A DNA stretch of 64,000 bases, taken from the NCBI GenBank assembly GCA_902619375.1, contig CACNEB010000001.1, positions 1 through 64,000 of the forward strand, written 5' to 3'. The position numbers and the translations under genes are program-made. The notes under the pieces were generated by a model, which was given only the letters and a program-made list of their open reading frames with translations, made no database searches and was not told the DNA's origin. This DNA comes from an uncultured Alphaproteobacteria bacterium. Its GTDB lineage: Bacteria; Pseudomonadota; Alphaproteobacteria; HIMB59. How positions within the stretch are numbered: the stretch's first letter is position 1; each line of letters begins with the position of its first letter. This document shows, one piece after another, positions 47,418 to 56,846 of this stretch.

Positions 47418-48553
47418 CTATCTCTAAGAGAAATATTTGACCAACAGGCTATAAAATCACCTCTACCTATAAGACCAGATTTTTCATTCGTAGTTGCTTT
47501 GATAGAAATAATATTTTTATTAATATTAAGGTTCTTTGATATACTGTCTAAAATCTTTTTAAAATGAGGATTAATTTTAGGTTCCTCTGATACAATCATT
47601 AGATCAATATTATTAATCATCTTTTTCTTTGAATTCATTTTGTTTAAAGCATAATTTAAGAAGTCTATTGAATTTCTATTTAAGTTCTTTTTGTTATTTG
47701 GAAAATAAGTACCTATATCTCTTAAAGATAGTGCGCCTAGAATAGAGTCTGTTATAGCATGTAGTATTACATCTCCATCTGAATGAGAAATAACTTTTAC
47801 TTTTGATTTTATTTTTGCGCCACCAAGTTTTAATAAATTATTTTTATTAGTCATGATAGTTCTGTGAATATCATAACCAATTCCCACAAAGATATTATTT
47901 TCTATTAACTTATTTAATGTTTCTAATTCACCTTTGTAAGTAATTTTTATATTTATTTCATTTTGTAAAATATATTTTAATTTGTATTTATTTTTTTCGT
48001 ACCTAAATAATTGGCTGTCATCATTTAATTTTTTTTTATTATATTTATTATGCAAATAAGTAATTTTATTTTTTAAAAATCCTTGTGGTGTTTTTATAAG
48101 TTTTAATTTGTCTCTATCTAGGTTTTTATGTTTGACTACAACAGTATCTGAACATTTATTATAAGGTACCACACAGTCGTATTTTTTATTTATTAGATTT
48201 TTAGTTATTTCATTAATTATTTTTTTTGAATTTAAAGGTCTTGCTGCATCATGTATTATGACGTATTTTGATTTGAAATTAGATTTATTTAGGGCATTTT
48301 TAACACTTTCAGACCTAGTTTTTCCTCCTTTTATTATCTCTAAATCATTATTGCTTTTAATATCAGTCTTTTTGATATTTTTAACAACAAGACTGATTTT
48401 TTTAAATTTTAGTTCTTTAATAAATTCAATATTATAGTTTAATAAATTTTTATTTTTAAACTTAGCTAATAGCTTATTACTATTTGATGAAAACCTTAAA
48501 CTATCGCCACCAGCTAAAAGTATGAAATGAATTTTTGAGTTAATTGATGTCAA
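47414..48553 (-). CDS. ispDF: bifunctional IspD/IspF (MEP pathway)
   Basis: A 379-residue fusion. The N-terminal IspD part (about 1-220) has [10 protein letters not shown] and IIHDAARPL for CTP binding and cytidylyl transfer. The C-terminal IspF part (about 225-379) has [35 protein letters not shown] and GRGDFIAC. The IspD-IspF fusion is typical of Alphaproteobacteria. The start is TTG at 48553, the only suitable one, and it overlaps the divergent ntrY start by 7 bp; its end overlaps lipA by 4 bp, so no private intergenic DNA exists. Confidence 0.94.
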   Translation of the reverse strand: MTSINSKIHFILLAGGDSLRFSSNSNKLLAKFKNKNLLNYNIEFIKELKFKKISLVVKNIKKTDIKSNNDLEIIKGGKTRSESVKNALNKSNFKSKYVIIHDAARPLNSKKIINEITKNLINKKYDCVVPYNKCSDTVVVKHKNLDRDKLKLIKTPQGFLKNKITYLHNKYNKKKLNDDSQLFRYEKNKYKLKYILQNEINIKITYKGELETLNKLIENNIFVGIGYDIHRTIMTNKNNLLKLGGAKIKSKVKVISHSDGDVILHAITDSILGALSLRDIGTYFPNNKKNLNRNSIDFLNYALNKMNSKKKMINNIDLMIVSEEPKINPHFKKILDSISKNLNINKNIISIKATTNEKSGLIGRGDFIACWSNISLRDS

Positions 48554-50586
48554 GTTATTTTAATAAATTTTCAGCATTTATATTATTATCTGTTTTTATA
48601 ACCCTTTTTGCGTTAACAGTATATTCACTTATTTCTTCAAATGAAATAGTTCGTAACGCTGAATTAATTCAATATCTTGTAATTGCTGATTTTGTTTTTT
48701 TATTAATATTACTCCTATATTTATCTATTTTTTTTATAAATTATCTTAAATATAAAAAAAGAGAAGTTGTTGGCTTACGCCTTTTTAATAAATTTTTTCT
48801 TTTTTTTGGTTTATTTTCTGTGATTCCAAGTGGAATAATTCTTATAGCTTCAGCAATTTTTTTTAATATTGAAGTAAGTACTTGGTTAGGCCCAGCTTTT
48901 AAATCTACAGTAAATAACTCGTATCAATTAGCTCAGAAATACATAGATCAAACTGAAAGAGATCTTATAACAGACTCAAAATTTATAAGAAATTATGTTT
49001 TAGCTGAAAGGCTCATAGATAGAGATATTATACAAAGATTTAATATTACTACTGTATACAATTACAATAAAGAGAATCAATTTATTGAACATATATCAGA
49101 TGAAAAAATATTTATATCTGACGATAATTTAAATGCAGCTAAACAAGAAAATGAAAGTGATATAACAATTTTCTTCTCTAATGATCAATTATTTTCAAAA
49201 GTAAAACTTAATAATTCAAATTATTTATTATTATTAAAAAAAATTGATTTAGAAACTTTAAATTATTATCAAAATATTATTCAGTCATATGAAGCAATTA
49301 ATTCGTTTGATACAAATAAAAGAGATATACAAATTACTTTTTTCACAATTTATATAATTTTATCAACTAGTTTAATTTTCATTTTTATTATTATAGGATC
49401 AAATTTTAGCTTTAGACTCGCTAAACCTATTAGAGACCTAAATACTGCAATAATAGATTTAAGAAAAGGAAAATATCGTCAATTAGAGTTTAAAAATTCT
49501 ACTGAAAAAGATGATATTAGCGTTTTAACAAATTCTTTTCATGAAATGAGTAAAACAATCATAAGTCAAAAAAATAATTTACAAGATGTTAATTCAACAA
49601 TAAATGATCAACTAAGTTTTATTAACAATATTATTGAAAATTCCCCATATGGAATATTTGTTTTGAAAAATAAATTGATGATTTTTGAAAATTCAGCCTC
49701 TTTAGTTTTCAAATCTGATAAAAATAGTTCTTATCATAATTTTATAGATTTTTTATCAAAACATTTTAATTCAAGAGATAAGTTCTTTCAGAAATCATAT
49801 GAGATAAATTTGGATTTGATAATTGAGAATATTCAAAAAGTATACTTTGTGAAATCAATTTTTATTGATAATAATTCACTTTTTGATCAAATAATTATAT
49901 TTAATGATTATACTGATTTGATCAAAGCAGAAAAAAATAATGCAATTGCCGATTTAGCAAGAAAAATTTCACATGAAATCAAAAATCCTTTAACACCAAT
50001 GCTTTTGTCAACAGAATTTATTGAAAGTCAACTTAAAGATGAAGAATTAAAAAATTCTATAATCTCAATAAAAAGGCAAATATTTTTGATACAAAATTTA
50101 GTAAATGAATTTTCTACTTATGCCAGATTGCCAAAAGCAAATATTACTAAATTAAATTTATCCGAAATATGCTTTGTTTATATAGATGAATATAAAAGAA
50201 ATTACGATAATATTAAAATTAATCATAATATTGAGAAAAATTTGTTTATTAATTTTGATCAATCTTATTTAGATATCATATTTAACAATCTTTTTAAAAA
50301 TTCAATAGAAGCACTTCAAAATATTCCAAATCCAAACATCGAATTATCTTTAAAAAGAAGTAAAAAATCTTTAATTTTAACTTTTTTTGACAATGGACCT
50401 GGCTATGATGGAAACACAGATGACTTATTAAAGCCATATTTTTCAACCAAAAAATCTACTGGTTTAGGTCTTTCTCTAATTAATAAAATAATTACTGACA
50501 ACTCCAACAAGATGAATATAACAACGAACAGTTATTCAGGATTTAAAATTGAAATAATATTCAATGACAAAAATATTAGTAATTGA
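48547..50586 (+). CDS. ntrY: NtrY-like sensor histidine kinase
   Basis: About 679 residues. Three or four hydrophobic helices occupy residues 1-110 and another lies near 270, flanking a periplasmic sensor part; HAMP follows (FRLAKPIRDLNTAIIDLRKG), then a PAS-like region and the kinase core: H-box LARKISHEIKNPLTPML, N-box NNLFKNSIEAL, G-boxes FFDNGPGYDG and STGLGLSLINKI. NtrY pairs with NtrX and has been linked to nitrogen, redox or envelope responses. ATG 48547 is preferred over TTG 48544. It overlaps ntrX by 23 bp. Confidence 0.93.
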   Translation: MSSYFNKFSAFILLSVFITLFALTVYSLISSNEIVRNAELIQYLVIADFVFLLILLLYLSIFFINYLKYKKREVVGLRLFNKFFLFFGLFSVIPSGIILIASAIFFNIEVSTWLGPAFKSTVNNSYQLAQKYIDQTERDLITDSKFIRNYVLAERLIDRDIIQRFNITTVYNYNKENQFIEHISDEKIFISDDNLNAAKQENESDITIFFSNDQLFSKVKLNNSNYLLLLKKIDLETLNYYQNIIQSYEAINSFDTNKRDIQITFFTIYIILSTSLIFIFIIIGSNFSFRLAKPIRDLNTAIIDLRKGKYRQLEFKNSTEKDDISVLTNSFHEMSKTIISQKNNLQDVNSTINDQLSFINNIIENSPYGIFVLKNKLMIFENSASLVFKSDKNSSYHNFIDFLSKHFNSRDKFFQKSYEINLDLIIENIQKVYFVKSIFIDNNSLFDQIIIFNDYTDLIKAEKNNAIADLARKISHEIKNPLTPMLLSTEFIESQLKDEELKNSIISIKRQIFLIQNLVNEFSTYARLPKANITKLNLSEICFVYIDEYKRNYDNIKINHNIEKNLFINFDQSYLDIIFNNLFKNSIEALQNIPNPNIELSLKRSKKSLILTFFDNGPGYDGNTDDLLKPYFSTKKSTGLGLSLINKIITDNSNKMNITTNSYSGFKIEIIFNDKNISN

Positions 50587-51811
50587 TGACGAATTAGAAA
50601 TTTGTAAACAAATTTCTTTAATTCTTTCAAAGCAAGGTTATGACGTTACCTATGCAAATTCATTTAAGGAATTTAGTGAACTACAACAAAGAAATTTTGA
50701 CTATGATGTTGTCCTAGTTGACTTATGGTTAAAAAATAGCACTAAACAGGGTATAGATATTATTGAGTTCTTAAATAATAAATATGATAATCTAGTAATT
50801 ATATCTTTTAGTGGGCATGCAAATATTGATAATGCAATCGAGTCTGTCAAGGTAGGAGCAAATGACTTTATTGAAAAACCATTTGAAACAAAAAAACTCA
50901 TTCATATTATTCAAAAAAATTTACTAGAATTACAACAAAGAGTAACCATAAATAATTACAGAAATAAAATTTCGTTTCACTCTAAAATTGATACAGTAGG
51001 TTCCGGCCAGTATATTAATGATTTATTCAAAATAATTTCAAAAATTCGCAATAATTCCTCTATTTTAATTACTGGCCCCAATGGTATTGGTAAAAATTTT
51101 CTTGCAAATACAATACATATGAATTTATCTTCAAGTAATCCTGATACGTTTATTAATTTAAATGAAAATCTTATGAATGAGGCTGACTTACTAAAATTAA
51201 GCTCTCTTCATAATTATTTTACTATTTACATAAATGATTATGAAAATTTTAATAAAATAGAATTGTTGAGTTACTTAAATTTGGTAAAAAGCAAAAAAAT
51301 AAATGCTTCTATAATATTTGATACTAAAAAAATTGATATTAAAGATCCATTTATTAATAATATTGATCACAAAATTATATTAAAACCTTTAACAGCTAGA
51401 AAAGATGAAATTTTTGATATTTTTAAACACTATATAAATATTTTTGCATTAAAGAAATTTGAAAAAAGAATAAACATCGATAATGAAATAGAAAAATTAT
51501 TAATTAATCACACTTGGCCAGGAAATATATTTGAAATTATGAATTTATCTGAGAATGCGATAGGTTTATTAAGTGAAAACAACAATATCGTCTCAAAAGA
51601 TTTGATAGAGAATTTAATCAAAAATTCAACAGATAACGAAGATTTATACGATTTAAATTTTAAAGAGGCAAAAGATAAATTTGAAAAAGAATATTTAATG
51701 CAAAAACTTAAAATAAATAATTATAATATGACATTAACAGCAAAGATGCTCAAATTGGATAGAGTTTCTTTATATCGAAAAGTGAAATCTCTTAAAATTG
51801 AAATAGATTAA
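50564..51811 (+). CDS. ntrX: NtrX-like response regulator with degenerate AAA+ domain
   Basis: A 415-residue regulator. The receiver (1-120) is intact: acidic pocket Asp8/Asp9, phospho-acceptor Asp53 in VDLWL and Lys105 in EKPF. The central AAA+ domain is shortened and eroded: Walker A reads GPNGIGKN (171-178), the Walker B position reads IYIND (221-225), and no GAFTGA loop is present. A Fis-type helix-turn-helix closes the protein (MTLTAKMLKLDRVSLYRKVK). It probably binds DNA under control of NtrY phosphorylation but cannot activate sigma-54 holoenzyme. Confidence 0.9.
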   Translation: MTKILVIDDELEICKQISLILSKQGYDVTYANSFKEFSELQQRNFDYDVVLVDLWLKNSTKQGIDIIEFLNNKYDNLVIISFSGHANIDNAIESVKVGANDFIEKPFETKKLIHIIQKNLLELQQRVTINNYRNKISFHSKIDTVGSGQYINDLFKIISKIRNNSSILITGPNGIGKNFLANTIHMNLSSSNPDTFINLNENLMNEADLLKLSSLHNYFTIYINDYENFNKIELLSYLNLVKSKKINASIIFDTKKIDIKDPFINNIDHKIILKPLTARKDEIFDIFKHYINIFALKKFEKRINIDNEIEKLLINHTWPGNIFEIMNLSENAIGLLSENNNIVSKDLIENLIKNSTDNEDLYDLNFKEAKDKFEKEYLMQKLKINNYNMTLTAKMLKLDRVSLYRKVKSLKIEID

Positions 51812-53139
51812 TGAATATTCTTATTTTAGGCTCTGGTGTAGTAGGTGCAAATTTAGCACAAAAGTTATCTGAACAAGGAAAAAATGTATTTCTCTTAGAT
51901 GATGACCCAAATGAATTAAAAAATTTATCAGAAAGATTTGATATAAAAACAATTTTTGATGATCCTTTAAATCCATCCTTCTATAAAAATTTTGACTCTA
52001 AGATTGATTATTTCATAGCAGTAACTAGAAGTGATGAGAAAAATATTATTACTAGTAAATTTGCAAAAGAATTTTTAAATGTTGATAAATCAATAGCAAG
52101 GATAAGAAATCAAAGTTTGATTTCGAAGGAAAATAGACCATTACTAATTGAAAAAAATAGTTTTTTAGACCACATAATTTCTCCCGAATGGGAAGTATCA
52201 AATAATATTTTTGAAAAAATTCATCTCCCAGGTGCATTTTTTAGTGAGTCTTTAATTACACAAGATTATTTGCTAATTGGAATGCAATCATCTGATTTAT
52301 TTAAAAATCATACATACGATGAGATTAAAACCTTTTTTAAAGTTAATAACTTATGTTATCTGGGTCATAGTAAAGAGGATGAAATTTTTTTTGATTTCAA
52401 AACCATATCAATTTCAGATCAACTTTATTTATTAATTAAGAAAAAGTTTATTAATAAACTTATAAAATTTTTTGGTTTTAAAGATTATATTCTTGATGTC
52501 TTAATTGTCGGTGGAGGGAATATAGGTGAGAATTTATCGAAGCTTATTGAGAATGATGAACAAGAAATCAATCTTAAAATCTTGGAAAAAAATAAAGATA
52601 GATGTGACTTTTTAGCTGGTATCTTAAAAAATACTTCAATATTTTATGGTGATGCTCTTGATCAAACTTTGTACGATGAGATAAAGTTAAACAAATCTGA
52701 TTTAGTTATTACTGTTACAGATAATGACCAAATCAATACAATTTTATCAATTATTGCAAAAAAAAGAGGAACTAAATCAGTTTTTTCAGTTGTTAATAAT
52801 GAGTCTTACTCCTCATTTGCAAATGACTTAGGTATTGATGTGATAATAAACCCCAGGGAGTTAACAACTTCACGAATTATTGAAAAAATATCTGAGGGGT
52901 CTCTTTTATCATATCATTCTATTTTGAGAGATAATTACTTAATCTATGAAGTAAAATACACTAGTGAAATATTTGAAAATATACAAAAATCTAAATACAT
53001 AAATCATATATGCACAATAACAAATGATAATATAGTAATTAACAATGAAGATTATATGCCTCTAAAGAATGATGTTTTAATATTAAGTGTTCTCCAAAAA
53101 GACTCGCATAATTTAGAAAAAATAATCAATGATTATTAA
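51811..53139 (+). CDS. trkA: Trk system potassium uptake protein TrkA
   Basis: Cytoplasmic, nucleotide-gated regulator of Trk/Ktr potassium channels. The 442-residue protein has the duplicated RCK layout: two Rossmann domains, one with GSGVVGANL (7-15) and acidic strand end LLDDD, the other with GGGNIGENL near 233, each followed by a TrkA-C-like region. Order ntrY-ntrX-trkA is standard in Alphaproteobacteria. The membrane subunit TrkH is not in this window. It shares one base with ntrX and overlaps the next gene by 11 bp. Confidence 0.94.
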   Translation: MNILILGSGVVGANLAQKLSEQGKNVFLLDDDPNELKNLSERFDIKTIFDDPLNPSFYKNFDSKIDYFIAVTRSDEKNIITSKFAKEFLNVDKSIARIRNQSLISKENRPLLIEKNSFLDHIISPEWEVSNNIFEKIHLPGAFFSESLITQDYLLIGMQSSDLFKNHTYDEIKTFFKVNNLCYLGHSKEDEIFFDFKTISISDQLYLLIKKKFINKLIKFFGFKDYILDVLIVGGGNIGENLSKLIENDEQEINLKILEKNKDRCDFLAGILKNTSIFYGDALDQTLYDEIKLNKSDLVITVTDNDQINTILSIIAKKRGTKSVFSVVNNESYSSFANDLGIDVIINPRELTTSRIIEKISEGSLLSYHSILRDNYLIYEVKYTSEIFENIQKSKYINHICTITNDNIVINNEDYMPLKNDVLILSVLQKDSHNLEKIINDY

Positions 53140-53845
53140 TAAAATTTTTTTTTTAGAAATTCATTCATATTTAAAAAAAATTGCTATTGATATAATTATT
53201 CCAAAGATTGGAAAATTAAAAGAGGAGGAAGTATCAACTAAAATCGATAACTCAAAAGTTACAAGTTATGATGTAATTATAGAAAATGAATTAATAAATT
53301 ATTTTAAAAATATTGGTTTTAAAAATATAATCTCTGAAGAGGGTAATTCTGATTTAATTAAAAAAAATGAATATTTGACTGTAGATCCGATTGATGGAAC
53401 AAGAAATTTTATTAACGGTATTAATAAAGTAGCGATAATGCTATCATTTATAAAATCTACTCAATGCGAATTTGCTATAATATATGACCCTATTAATGAT
53501 GTATTTTATCACACTCATAACAACTCAATATTTAAAAACCATAATCAAATAAAACCCCAAAATTATAACAATCAAATTGGTTATTTGGGCGAACACGCTA
53601 AAATTTATTTTAAAAATATTATTACTTCCTACACAGAAAAAATAAGATCAAGATCAATCGGTTATGACGTAATTGAAGCCATAGAGGGTGAAAGATCTTT
53701 TTTAACAGTATATGGATCAAAAATTTGGGATTTATTTCCAGCTATGAGTTTTTTAAAGCTATTAAATTTTGAAACAAATCTTCCAAATATGGAATTTGAT
53801 TATTCAAAATTAGAAAAAAAAATAATTTTTTATGCCAACCTATAA
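53129..53845 (+). CDS. inositol monophosphatase family protein
   Basis: A 238-residue magnesium-dependent phosphatase of the IMPase/SuhB/HisN/CysQ fold. Metal ligands are visible in SEEGNS (Glu70/Glu71) and DPIDGTRNF (86-94), with a late WDLFPAM matching the WDxAAG pattern. Possible substrates are histidinol phosphate, inositol phosphate or PAP; sequence alone does not decide. It follows trkA with an 11-bp overlap and precedes a dehydrogenase. It is short for the family, about 20 residues below average. Confidence 0.85.
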   Translation: MIINKIFFLEIHSYLKKIAIDIIIPKIGKLKEEEVSTKIDNSKVTSYDVIIENELINYFKNIGFKNIISEEGNSDLIKKNEYLTVDPIDGTRNFINGINKVAIMLSFIKSTQCEFAIIYDPINDVFYHTHNNSIFKNHNQIKPQNYNNQIGYLGEHAKIYFKNIITSYTEKIRSRSIGYDVIEAIEGERSFLTVYGSKIWDLFPAMSFLKLLNFETNLPNMEFDYSKLEKKIIFYANL

Positions 53846-54698
53846 TATTTTATTTGTTGGTCTTGGAAAAATGGGCTTCCATATGGCTGGATATTTGTCA
53901 AAAAATAAAAATGTCAAATTATTTGTATTTAATAGAACTAAATTAGTTGAACATAAATGGAAAAAAAAATATTTAGCTGAAAGTTATAATTTTAAAACTG
54001 ATATTAAATTTGACTTTATTATTTCTTGCTTAAAAGATGATAACGCAGTTAATACTTTTTTTAATAAATTTGTAAAAACCTCAAATTTTCACAAAAATTC
54101 AATTATTATTGATCACTCAACTATATCATTAAAACAAGTAGATCTTCTTTCTTGGATATTTAAACAAAGAAAAGTAAAATTTTTAGATGCTCCTATTACA
54201 GGCGGTGAAGAGGGTGCTAAAAAAGGTTCTTTATCAGTAATGGTTGGTGGAACTGAACTAAACTTTAATAAATCAAAAAGTATAATTTCCTCTTACTCTA
54301 AAAGTATAACCCATATGGGGAAATTGGGCTCAGGTCAATTAACTAAATTTACTAATCAAATTTTAATTTGTGGTATTTTATACTCTATATCAGAGGCTTA
54401 TCTTTTTAGTAAAAAAAATAATCTTGATCAAAAAAAAATTTTTAATGCTATAAAAAATGGCGCAGCTAATTCTTGGCAATTTACTAACAGGTATCCAACA
54501 CTTATTAAAAATAAATTTAATTTTGGTTTTTCTACAGAATTAATGACCAAAGATTTAAAATATGTTTTACAACAAGCAAAAAAAACTAAATTAAACTTAA
54601 GTCTTACAAAAAGTGTCTTTAAAAAGTATAAAAGTTTACAAAATACAATTTATAAAAAATATGATACTTCAAGTTTAGTTAAGTCATTTAATGATTGA
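53832..54698 (+). CDS. NAD(P)-dependent beta-hydroxyacid dehydrogenase (HIBADH family)
   Basis: A 288-residue protein with the Rossmann motif VGLGKMG (9-15), the substrate loop DAPITGGEEGAKKGSL (about 117-132), GSGQLTKFTNQ with the catalytic lysine near 172, and the C-terminal LMTKDLKYVLQQAKK helix. Family members reduce or oxidise 3-hydroxyisobutyrate, tartronate semialdehyde, glyoxylate or succinic semialdehyde. The exact substrate is not evident. It overlaps the IMPase gene by 14 bp and the glycosylase gene by one base, so it is co-transcribed. Confidence 0.88.
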   Translation: MPTYNILFVGLGKMGFHMAGYLSKNKNVKLFVFNRTKLVEHKWKKKYLAESYNFKTDIKFDFIISCLKDDNAVNTFFNKFVKTSNFHKNSIIIDHSTISLKQVDLLSWIFKQRKVKFLDAPITGGEEGAKKGSLSVMVGGTELNFNKSKSIISSYSKSITHMGKLGSGQLTKFTNQILICGILYSISEAYLFSKKNNLDQKKIFNAIKNGAANSWQFTNRYPTLIKNKFNFGFSTELMTKDLKYVLQQAKKTKLNLSLTKSVFKKYKSLQNTIYKKYDTSSLVKSFND

Positions 54699-55285
54699 TG
54701 AATTATTGGAAAAAAGGTTGTAATTATTTATTAGAGAATGACCCTGTTTTTAAGAACTATTATAATCCAAATCATAAATTAAAAACTAATAAAAATAAAT
54801 TTGATGTTTTATTTAAATCTATCTGTTCTCAGCAAATATCCGTTTCTGCTGCTATGTCTATTTATAAAAACTCAAAAAGTATAATCGGTCCAATAAATTT
54901 TAAAAATTTTAAAATAAATAAAAGTAAAATAAAAAATTTACCTTTAAGTAAAAATAAGAAAAAGTGTTTAAATTCACTCCTAAATAATTATCATTTAGTA
55001 ACTGATATAAAGTTAAGCGACAGCAGTTTTGAAAAAGTTAACAATAATTTAACTCAAATTTTTGGTATTGGTAAATGGACTGCTGAAATGTTCTCTATAT
55101 TTTATTTAGGTTTGCCTAATATAATGCCACTTGGAGACCTTGGTTTTATTAATGCCTATAAGAAATATTATAGAGATAAAAATTTATCTAAATTTTCTCT
55201 TCATTCTAACAAATGGCGAAATTATTCAACTATTGTTACATGGTATCTTTGGTCATCTTACGACTCAGAACCCTTATATTTATAA
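54698..55285 (+). CDS. DNA-3-methyladenine glycosylase II-like (HhH-GPD) protein
   Basis: A 195-residue base-excision glycosylase. The helix-hairpin-helix motif FGIGKWTAEMFSIF (122-135) and the catalytic aspartate Asp147 in MPLGDLGF are clear, and FKSICSQQISVSAA matches the AlkA-type N-terminal segment. There is no iron-sulphur cluster cysteine set, which excludes Nth/MutY. It removes alkylated purines in its family. ATG 54698 shares a base with the preceding stop. It ends the ntrY-to-glycosylase run; the next gene follows after 58 bp. Confidence 0.88.
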   Translation: MNYWKKGCNYLLENDPVFKNYYNPNHKLKTNKNKFDVLFKSICSQQISVSAAMSIYKNSKSIIGPINFKNFKINKSKIKNLPLSKNKKKCLNSLLNNYHLVTDIKLSDSSFEKVNNNLTQIFGIGKWTAEMFSIFYLGLPNIMPLGDLGFINAYKKYYRDKNLSKFSLHSNKWRNYSTIVTWYLWSSYDSEPLYL

Positions 55286-55343
55286 TTTTATCCTAAATTA
55301 AAAAAAACAATTTAATCTTTAAAAAAGGAATCTATTAATATTT
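55286..55343 (+). other. 58-bp intergenic leader before the BMP-type ABC operon
   Basis: Almost pure A/T sequence with a weak TAAATT/AATTTA inverted repeat (near 55302-55322) and an AAGGA about 15 bases before the ATG at 55344. It is one of the few real gaps in the window, so a promoter for the transporter operon probably lies in or just before it. I cannot name -35 and -10 boxes with confidence in such AT-rich DNA. Confidence 0.3.
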
Positions 55344-56846
55344 ATGCGATATATAGTTGAATTTAAAAATATTTTTAAATCCTATCCCGGAGTTATAGCA
55401 AATGATGATGTATCCTTTAATATTAAAGAGCAATCTATTCATGCTATCTTAGGCGAAAATGGTGCCGGAAAGTCAACATTAGTAAAAATTTTATATGGTC
55501 ATGTAAAACCTGACAGTGGCGAAATTTTAATAAATTCTAATTTAGCGATAATCAATTCACCATCTACTGCAAAGAACCTAGGTATAAATATGGTTTTTCA
55601 ACATTTCAGTTTATTTGAGTCACTTACTGTTGCTGAAAATTTAATTCTGGGTATGAACGAAAATATATCTTTAACGAAATTAAAAGACAAGTCTAAGACA
55701 ATTTGTGATAAGTACGGTTTTAACTTAAATTTAAATTCACCTATAAGTTCCCTATCTGTTGGTCAGAGGCAATCCGTAGAAATAGTTAGATCATTACTAA
55801 ATAATCCAAAAATTCTAATCATGGACGAACCAACTTCTGTTCTTACACCAGATGAAATTGGTAAATTATTTAAAATTATAAAAAATTTAGTTAAAGACGG
55901 ATTAACTGTAATTTTTATATCCCATAAATTAGAGGAAATCATAAATCTATCTGATTATGTAACAATTATGAGGAATGGAAAAGTAGTAAGCACAATTTCA
56001 ACACAAAATGAAAATCCTGAAACTCTAGGATATAAAATGTTAGGTTATAAAGTGTCTAAAGTAAAACAGGTTAGCAAAATTAATTTTTCTCAGGAAATTT
56101 TTAATATAAAAAATTTATCAACTCAGTCTAAAGATCCATTCACAATTAATTTAAATAAAATTGATTTAAATTTAAAAAAGGGACAAATTTTTGGAATAGC
56201 TGGAGTGGCAGGAAATGGCCAGAAAGAATTAATGGAAATTTTACTAAATGAAAACGATTATGAATTTAGTGGAGATATTTTTTTCAAAGATTTAAACATT
56301 AATAATTTATCTACTTTTCAAAGAAAATCTCTATCTATTTCATATGTTACTGAAGAGAGGTTAGGTCACAGTGCAGTGCCTGAGATGTCTTTATCTGAAA
56401 ATATTTTTTTAAGCATGAACCATAAAAGTGAATTTAAAAAAGGTGATTTTATAAACTTTGAAAAAATTAACTCATTTGCAAGTGATGTTATAAAAAGTTT
56501 TAATGTTGATACTCCCTCTTATAACGTCAAAGCTGGTAAACTCTCAGGAGGAAATCTTCAAAAATTTATTATTGGAAGAGAAATTATGTCAAATCCTGAG
56601 CTATTAATTTTATCTCAACCTACATGGGGCATAGATGCAGGTTCCGAAGCATTTATTAAGAAAACAATTGTAGAGTTATCACAAAAAGGAGTATCTATAA
56701 TAATTATTTCACACGATTTAGATGAATTACTTGAAGTATGTCACGAAATATCTGTTTTATATGAGGGGTCTTTATCAAATCCCTTAAATGTAGAAGATAT
56801 AAATATTACCAAATTAGGTAAGTATATGGGCGGTCTATTTGATTAA
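55344..56846 (+). CDS. BMP-family (nucleoside-type) ABC transporter, dual ATP-binding protein
   Basis: A 500-residue protein with two fused ABC domains. The first has Walker A GENGAGKS (37-44), signature LSVGQRQSVEIVRSL and LIMDEPTS. The second has the degenerate Walker A typical of this family (GVAGNGQKELM) and LSGGNLQKFIIGREI, followed by LILSQPTWGIDAGS where a DEPT box would normally be. This architecture, with two type-2 permeases and a BMP receptor, marks the purine-nucleoside (NupA/YufO-like) importers. Substrate is inferred from family. Confidence 0.92.
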   Translation: MRYIVEFKNIFKSYPGVIANDDVSFNIKEQSIHAILGENGAGKSTLVKILYGHVKPDSGEILINSNLAIINSPSTAKNLGINMVFQHFSLFESLTVAENLILGMNENISLTKLKDKSKTICDKYGFNLNLNSPISSLSVGQRQSVEIVRSLLNNPKILIMDEPTSVLTPDEIGKLFKIIKNLVKDGLTVIFISHKLEEIINLSDYVTIMRNGKVVSTISTQNENPETLGYKMLGYKVSKVKQVSKINFSQEIFNIKNLSTQSKDPFTINLNKIDLNLKKGQIFGIAGVAGNGQKELMEILLNENDYEFSGDIFFKDLNINNLSTFQRKSLSISYVTEERLGHSAVPEMSLSENIFLSMNHKSEFKKGDFINFEKINSFASDVIKSFNVDTPSYNVKAGKLSGGNLQKFIIGREIMSNPELLILSQPTWGIDAGSEAFIKKTIVELSQKGVSIIIISHDLDELLEVCHEISVLYEGSLSNPLNVEDINITKLGKYMGGLFD

